A DNA stretch of 64,000 bases from DATAMF01 sp964472565 (GTDB lineage: Bacteria; Chloroflexota; Anaerolineae; Aggregatilineales; Aggregatilineaceae), in the NCBI GenBank assembly GCA_964472565.1, contig CAYYNB010000008.1, forward strand, positions 6,863 to 70,862, given 5' to 3'. Positions 60,946 through 64,000 of this stretch are shown one piece after another. The notes under the pieces were generated by a model. That model saw only the letters and a list, made by a program, of their open reading frames with translations, ran no database searches and was not told where the DNA came from. The translations under genes were made by a program, and so were the position numbers. Position 1 is the stretch's first letter. Each line of letters begins with the position of its first letter.

Positions 60946-61681
60946 CGCTCCCACCGACTGCCGCCGCCGTGATCACCAGTGTCACCACCAGTGCGCCCCA
61001 GCGGGCCGGGCTGTCTGTGCCCCCTGCCAGCGCGCGCCCCCACGCCGTGATCTTATCCGGTGCCAGGTTGGTGAAACTCCCCGCCAACAGGAACACGATC
61101 AAAAATGCAAACGCAATGCCCCCCGCGCTTGCCACCGTGCGCCCGACCGCGCTCGCCAGCAGCGACACCGCGATCAGGCTGAGAATCCACAGGTAGATCA
61201 ATCCCACCAGTGCCAGGAATCCCCCCACGTCTGGCGCATCAAACAGCAGCACCGTATACCCATACGCCGCCGCCGCCCCCAACACCAACCCACCGCCGAA
61301 CAGTATCGCCAGCGCCGCGAATTTCGCCACCACAAATAACTCGCGCGGCAGCGGGTGCGGGAACATCAGCGCCGCCTGCCCGCGTTCCCGTTCGCTGACA
61401 ATCGCATTAAAGCTCATCAGCACTGCCAGCAGCAGTCCAAACTGCACCATATTTTTCTCGAACTGATCGAGCGCATCTTTCGTGCTCGGTTCGGGAATCA
61501 CAATCTGGACCCCGCCCATCTGATCTTCGCCCATCGCTTCGAGCATATCCGGCAGCAGTTTAGCCAGAATCGGGGACGCGAAACCAAACCCCACCAGCAC
61601 CGCCAGCACGACAATCGCTTTTTTCGTCCGCCACAATTCCAGCAGTTCTTTGCGCAGTTGTACGCCGAAGATGTGTATCAT
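60914..61681 (-). CDS. ABC-2 type exporter permease
   Basis: 255 residues with about six membrane helices. The N-terminus LRKELLELWRTKKAIVVLAVLV and the SERERGQAALMFPHPLPRELFVVAKF segment are typical of ABC-2 permeases (NatB/CcmB-like). Translation is coupled to the ATPase: its ATG overlaps the ATPase stop as ATGA. It ends inside the convergent propeller gene's last 32 bases. The cargo is unknown; such pairs often export drugs, peptides or lipids. Confidence 0.85.
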   Translation of the reverse strand: MIHIFGVQLRKELLELWRTKKAIVVLAVLVGFGFASPILAKLLPDMLEAMGEDQMGGVQIVIPEPSTKDALDQFEKNMVQFGLLLAVLMSFNAIVSERERGQAALMFPHPLPRELFVVAKFAALAILFGGGLVLGAAAAYGYTVLLFDAPDVGGFLALVGLIYLWILSLIAVSLLASAVGRTVASAGGIAFAFLIVFLLAGSFTNLAPDKITAWGRALAGGTDSPARWGALVVTLVITAAAVGGSAMVLRRQEIG

Positions 61682-62595
61682 ACGTGTGTCGCCTGCCCAT
61701 TCGTCAGCCGCAGGAAAATATCTTCCAGCGTCGCCCCCAACATCTCAAACCGGATCACCGCCAGCCCAGCCAGCATCGGCATCAGATCGCGCCGCGCCGC
61801 CGCCACGTCATGCACGCTCAGCCGCAGCCGTGCCCCGTCCAGCGTCACCCGCTCGATCCACGCCATCCCCACCAGCCGCTCGGCCACTGCCGCCAGATTT
61901 TCACGGTCCTCTGCCGCCACATCGATCTCGAAAACCGGGCGTGCATACCGCGCCAGCAGATCGTTCAGCCCCGCCTGTTTGATCAGCTTTCCGTGATCCA
62001 GAATCCCAACCATGTCGCACACCCGCTCCGCATCGCTCAGAATATGCGTCGAGAAAAACACGGTCAGTTGCCCGCGTAACCCCTGCAAAATATCCAGCAC
62101 TTCTTTACGCCCCGCCGGATCAAGTGCCGAAACAGGTTCATCCAGCAGCAGCACCGACGGCTGCGGCAGCAGCGCCTGCGCTAGGCCAAGCCGCTGCTTC
62201 ATCCCCCGCGAGAATCCGCCGATCCGTTTTTTCCCCACGTCCGCCAATCCGACCCGTTCCAGCGTCGCTTCGATGGGCGGCTCCGGGAGCCTGTGCAGCC
62301 GCGCGATATACCGCAGAAATTCGCGCGCCGTCATCCACCCATAAAATGCGGGTGTATCCGGCAGATACCCAATCGGGGGGCGGGGTCCGCTTCCGACTTC
62401 CACCCCTTCAATCGTCACCCGGCCTTCAGTCGCCCGCGCCAACCCGGTCATAATGCGCAGCGTCGTCGTTTTTCCCGCCCCATTCGGCCCCAGGAAACCG
62501 AAGATCGACCCACGCGGCACATTCAGATCGAACCCTTGCAGCGCGGTGAAGCTCCCGAACCGTTTGACGAGATGCTGAACCTCAATCGCATTCAT
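61678..62595 (-). CDS. ABC-2 type exporter ATP-binding protein
   Basis: 305 residues from the ATG at 62595, one base after the stop of the upstream PLDc_N gene. Walker A GPNGAGKTTTLR, signature FSRGMKQRLGLAQAL (with Arg in place of the usual Gly), Walker B VLLLDEPVSALDP and switch VFFSTHILSDAERV are complete. The C-terminal extension of about 90 residues is of the type seen in drug- or Na-exporter ATPases. It drives the permease downstream. Confidence 0.92.
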   Translation of the reverse strand: MNAIEVQHLVKRFGSFTALQGFDLNVPRGSIFGFLGPNGAGKTTTLRIMTGLARATEGRVTIEGVEVGSGPRPPIGYLPDTPAFYGWMTAREFLRYIARLHRLPEPPIEATLERVGLADVGKKRIGGFSRGMKQRLGLAQALLPQPSVLLLDEPVSALDPAGRKEVLDILQGLRGQLTVFFSTHILSDAERVCDMVGILDHGKLIKQAGLNDLLARYARPVFEIDVAAEDRENLAAVAERLVGMAWIERVTLDGARLRLSVHDVAAARRDLMPMLAGLAVIRFEMLGATLEDIFLRLTNGQATHV

Positions 62596-62596
62596 T

Positions 62597-62800
62597 TCAT
62601 GCTTCTTCTTTACGTCCCAGCACAAAGTACGCGACGGGTCCCAGCATTTCCCCCAGCACAATGATCAGCACCCAGGCCCACGTAGGCAGCGGAGGCCGTG
62701 CGCCGCCCCGTTTGTACAGGTCATACAGCGCGAACGCCATCAGCCCAACTTGAATCAGGATCAGCGGCGTGAGTATCAGAATCCAGGTTGTGGTATCCAT
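62597..62800 (-). CDS. PLDc_N-domain small membrane protein
   Basis: 67 residues with two membrane helices (TTWILILTPLILIQVGLMAFALYDL and TWAWVLIIVLGEMLGPVAYFVLG). LGPVAYFVLGR is the hallmark of the PLDc_N (phospholipase D-nuclease N-terminal) domain, which is often found free-standing near ABC-2 exporters. It has no catalytic residues. It leads the three-gene exporter operon. Confidence 0.85.
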   Translation of the reverse strand: MDTTTWILILTPLILIQVGLMAFALYDLYKRGGARPPLPTWAWVLIIVLGEMLGPVAYFVLGRKEEA

Positions 62801-62999
62801 AAGTTCACCCCTCTATTGACACAAAACCACGCCCTCTAGTATACGCCGCCTATCGAACTTTTGAAGGGATTCCCGGTGAATGTCAGATGGATGTCAGCGA
62901 CAGGCCGCTTTTCCCCCGCGCCGCCCCACAAATGTTTGCACCACCCCGGTCCGAGGCGTATGCTAGAAGTGTTGCGTATCCCCAACAAGTGAGGAGAAA

Positions 63000-63893
63000 A
63001 TGTCATCAGAACGTGAGAGTCAGCCCTCGGCGAGTGCGCTGGCGGTTGCTTTGTGCCGCACTGTGGCTTCCTATGATCCGCGCGACGAGATTAGGGGCCA
63101 GGATTACCTCGCCGAAATCTTTTTGAGTGAAGAGGCCCGCAAGACCCCCAAAGATGTCGCCACGCATGCCGCGATTCTAAAAAAGCTGGCGGCGGTTTCG
63201 CCGGGAGGCTACGAATTTTTCGTCGCCCGCACCGCCTATCTGGATGCCGTGATGCAGCAGGCGTTGCGTGATCATATTCCCCAGGTGGTGTTCCTGGGCG
63301 CAGGTTACGATACGCGCACATGTCGCTTTAGAGATTTGATCCAGAACTCACGGATTTTCGAACTGGACACCCCGGCCACCCAGCAGCATAAACGCGCAGC
63401 GTTAGAGCAGGCGCACGTCGTTATTCCGCCGCAGTTGACATTCATCTCCATCGATTTCAACCAGGATCAAATGGTTGATAAGCTGGTGTCGGCGGGGTAT
63501 GTCACCGATCAAAAAACGCTCTTTATCTGGGAAGGTGTCAGTTATTATTTACCGCTGCCGACAGTGGACGAAACGCTGGCCGCCATCCGGCACAATTCCC
63601 AGCCGGGCAGCATCCTCTGTTTTGATTACATGATCGCCGCGTCCGATCTGGCCCATCGTTTTGGCGCAGTCCAGGCGCGGGCCTCCATGCAGGCCATGTA
63701 TACGGTGGAGCCGCTCCACTTTGATCTGGAAATAGGCCAGGTCGCCGCCTTCTTGTCTGAACGGGGCTTCCGAGTGATCGAACATCTCACCACCGAGGAT
63801 ATGCAAAAACGTTATCTCACCTGTCATGATGGGACACTCGCCGGGCAGGTATTAGACCTGTTTGGGATCATCCAGGCCGAGGTACAGGGCTAA
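63000..63893 (+). CDS. SAM-dependent methyltransferase, leucine-carboxyl-methyltransferase type
   Basis: 297 residues, ATG after GAGGAGAAA. The architecture matches the TIGR00027/LCMT family: SASALAVALCRTVASYDP near the start, FFVARTAYLDAVMQQAL, the SAM motif VVFLGAGYDTRTCRF, RIFELDTPATQQHK and IWEGVSYYL. Such enzymes methylate carboxyl or other oxygen groups on small molecules; the substrate is unknown. A single-gene unit followed by a strong hairpin. Confidence 0.88.
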   Translation: MSSERESQPSASALAVALCRTVASYDPRDEIRGQDYLAEIFLSEEARKTPKDVATHAAILKKLAAVSPGGYEFFVARTAYLDAVMQQALRDHIPQVVFLGAGYDTRTCRFRDLIQNSRIFELDTPATQQHKRAALEQAHVVIPPQLTFISIDFNQDQMVDKLVSAGYVTDQKTLFIWEGVSYYLPLPTVDETLAAIRHNSQPGSILCFDYMIAASDLAHRFGAVQARASMQAMYTVEPLHFDLEIGQVAAFLSERGFRVIEHLTTEDMQKRYLTCHDGTLAGQVLDLFGIIQAEVQG

Positions 63894-63901
63894 CCCAATT
63901 T

Positions 63902-63929
63902 CCCCTCTCCAAACGTTCTTGGAGAGGGG
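63902..63929. terminator. Hairpin after the last methyltransferase
   Basis: An 11-bp perfect stem CCCCTCTCCAA (63902-63912) with TTGGAGAGGGG (63919-63929), 6-base loop, nine bases after the stop. No T run, but G-rich sequence follows to the window's end, which holds no further gene. Confidence 0.55.
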
Positions 63930-64000
63930 AAGGCTGGGGGGGGTTTTTGGGGGGTGGTCAGTTAGGCCGCGTTGAGGGGGGTGGACTCCCAGTCCCGGCG

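Overview
The window looks like a chromosome segment of a moderately GC-rich, free-living bacterium, most plausibly a member of the Chloroflexota (Anaerolineae or close relatives). That placement is inference. It rests on the lack of any outer-membrane machinery, many exported Thr/Pro/Ala-rich lipoproteins and beta-propeller proteins, very large multi-GAF histidine kinases, trehalase/maltase-type GH13 and GH1 glycosidases, and FtsK, PcrA and a Ras/Rab-like GTPase in this style. There are no rRNA genes, phage, transposase or CRISPR signals. A 100-base run of N (22344-22443) marks an assembly gap inside one gene, so the sequence is draft or metagenomic.

Layout. 1-9.4 kb: the end of a sortase-type surface protein, then a signalling block (an AAA ATPase fused to an OmpR-type winged helix, a 7TM/6xGAF histidine kinase, a receiver-kinase hybrid) leading to pspA, whose promoter carries three 11-bp-phased CTGTCAG repeats. 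9.5-17.4 kb: mixed small genes (membrane coiled-coil protein, GNAT, GerMN-like lipoprotein, acyltransferase, metallophosphoesterase, histidine phosphatase, DUF1232, MFS, two AT-richer paralogous membrane proteins, esterase). 17.5-23 kb: an exported beta-propeller, an OmpR/HAMP-kinase pair and a triple-PDZ exported protein (interrupted by the gap). 23-28.6 kb, minus strand: a propeller protein, a TIGR03943/YraQ-type permease pair with a His-rich loop, and a TetR-MFS efflux operon with a visible promoter/operator. 28.7-33 kb: M20 peptidase, GH13 alpha-glucosidase and GH1 beta-glucosidase. 33.2-41.2 kb: ftsK with a very long repetitive disordered N-terminus, then pcrA. 41.2-43.2 kb: an SH3-beta-lactamase-fold protein and tRNA-Lys(UUU).

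43.4-49.3 kb holds the most unusual locus: an ABC uptake operon whose binding lipoprotein is a three-part fusion (fasciclin + BMP/PnrA nucleoside-type + SBP_bac_3 amino-acid-type) and whose permease carries an approximately 450-residue extracytoplasmic insertion with a duplicated Cys-x7-Cys module, followed by a normal GlnQ-like ATPase. 49.6-64 kb: trxB, a second GH13 enzyme, a LMW-phosphatase/fructosamine-kinase deglycation pair, an isoprenylcysteine-methyltransferase-like membrane protein, a Rab-like GTPase with an uncharacterised companion, a serine hydrolase, pcm, methyltransferases, a sirtuin, and an ABC-2 exporter operon.

Two dispersed intergenic repeat families are visible: a GGCTGCGCCA-containing element (three copies) and a 30-bp perfect palindrome plus conserved tail (two copies). 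Several gene pairs overlap by ATGA, implying translational coupling. All start sites and functions are read from sequence alone; no searches were run.
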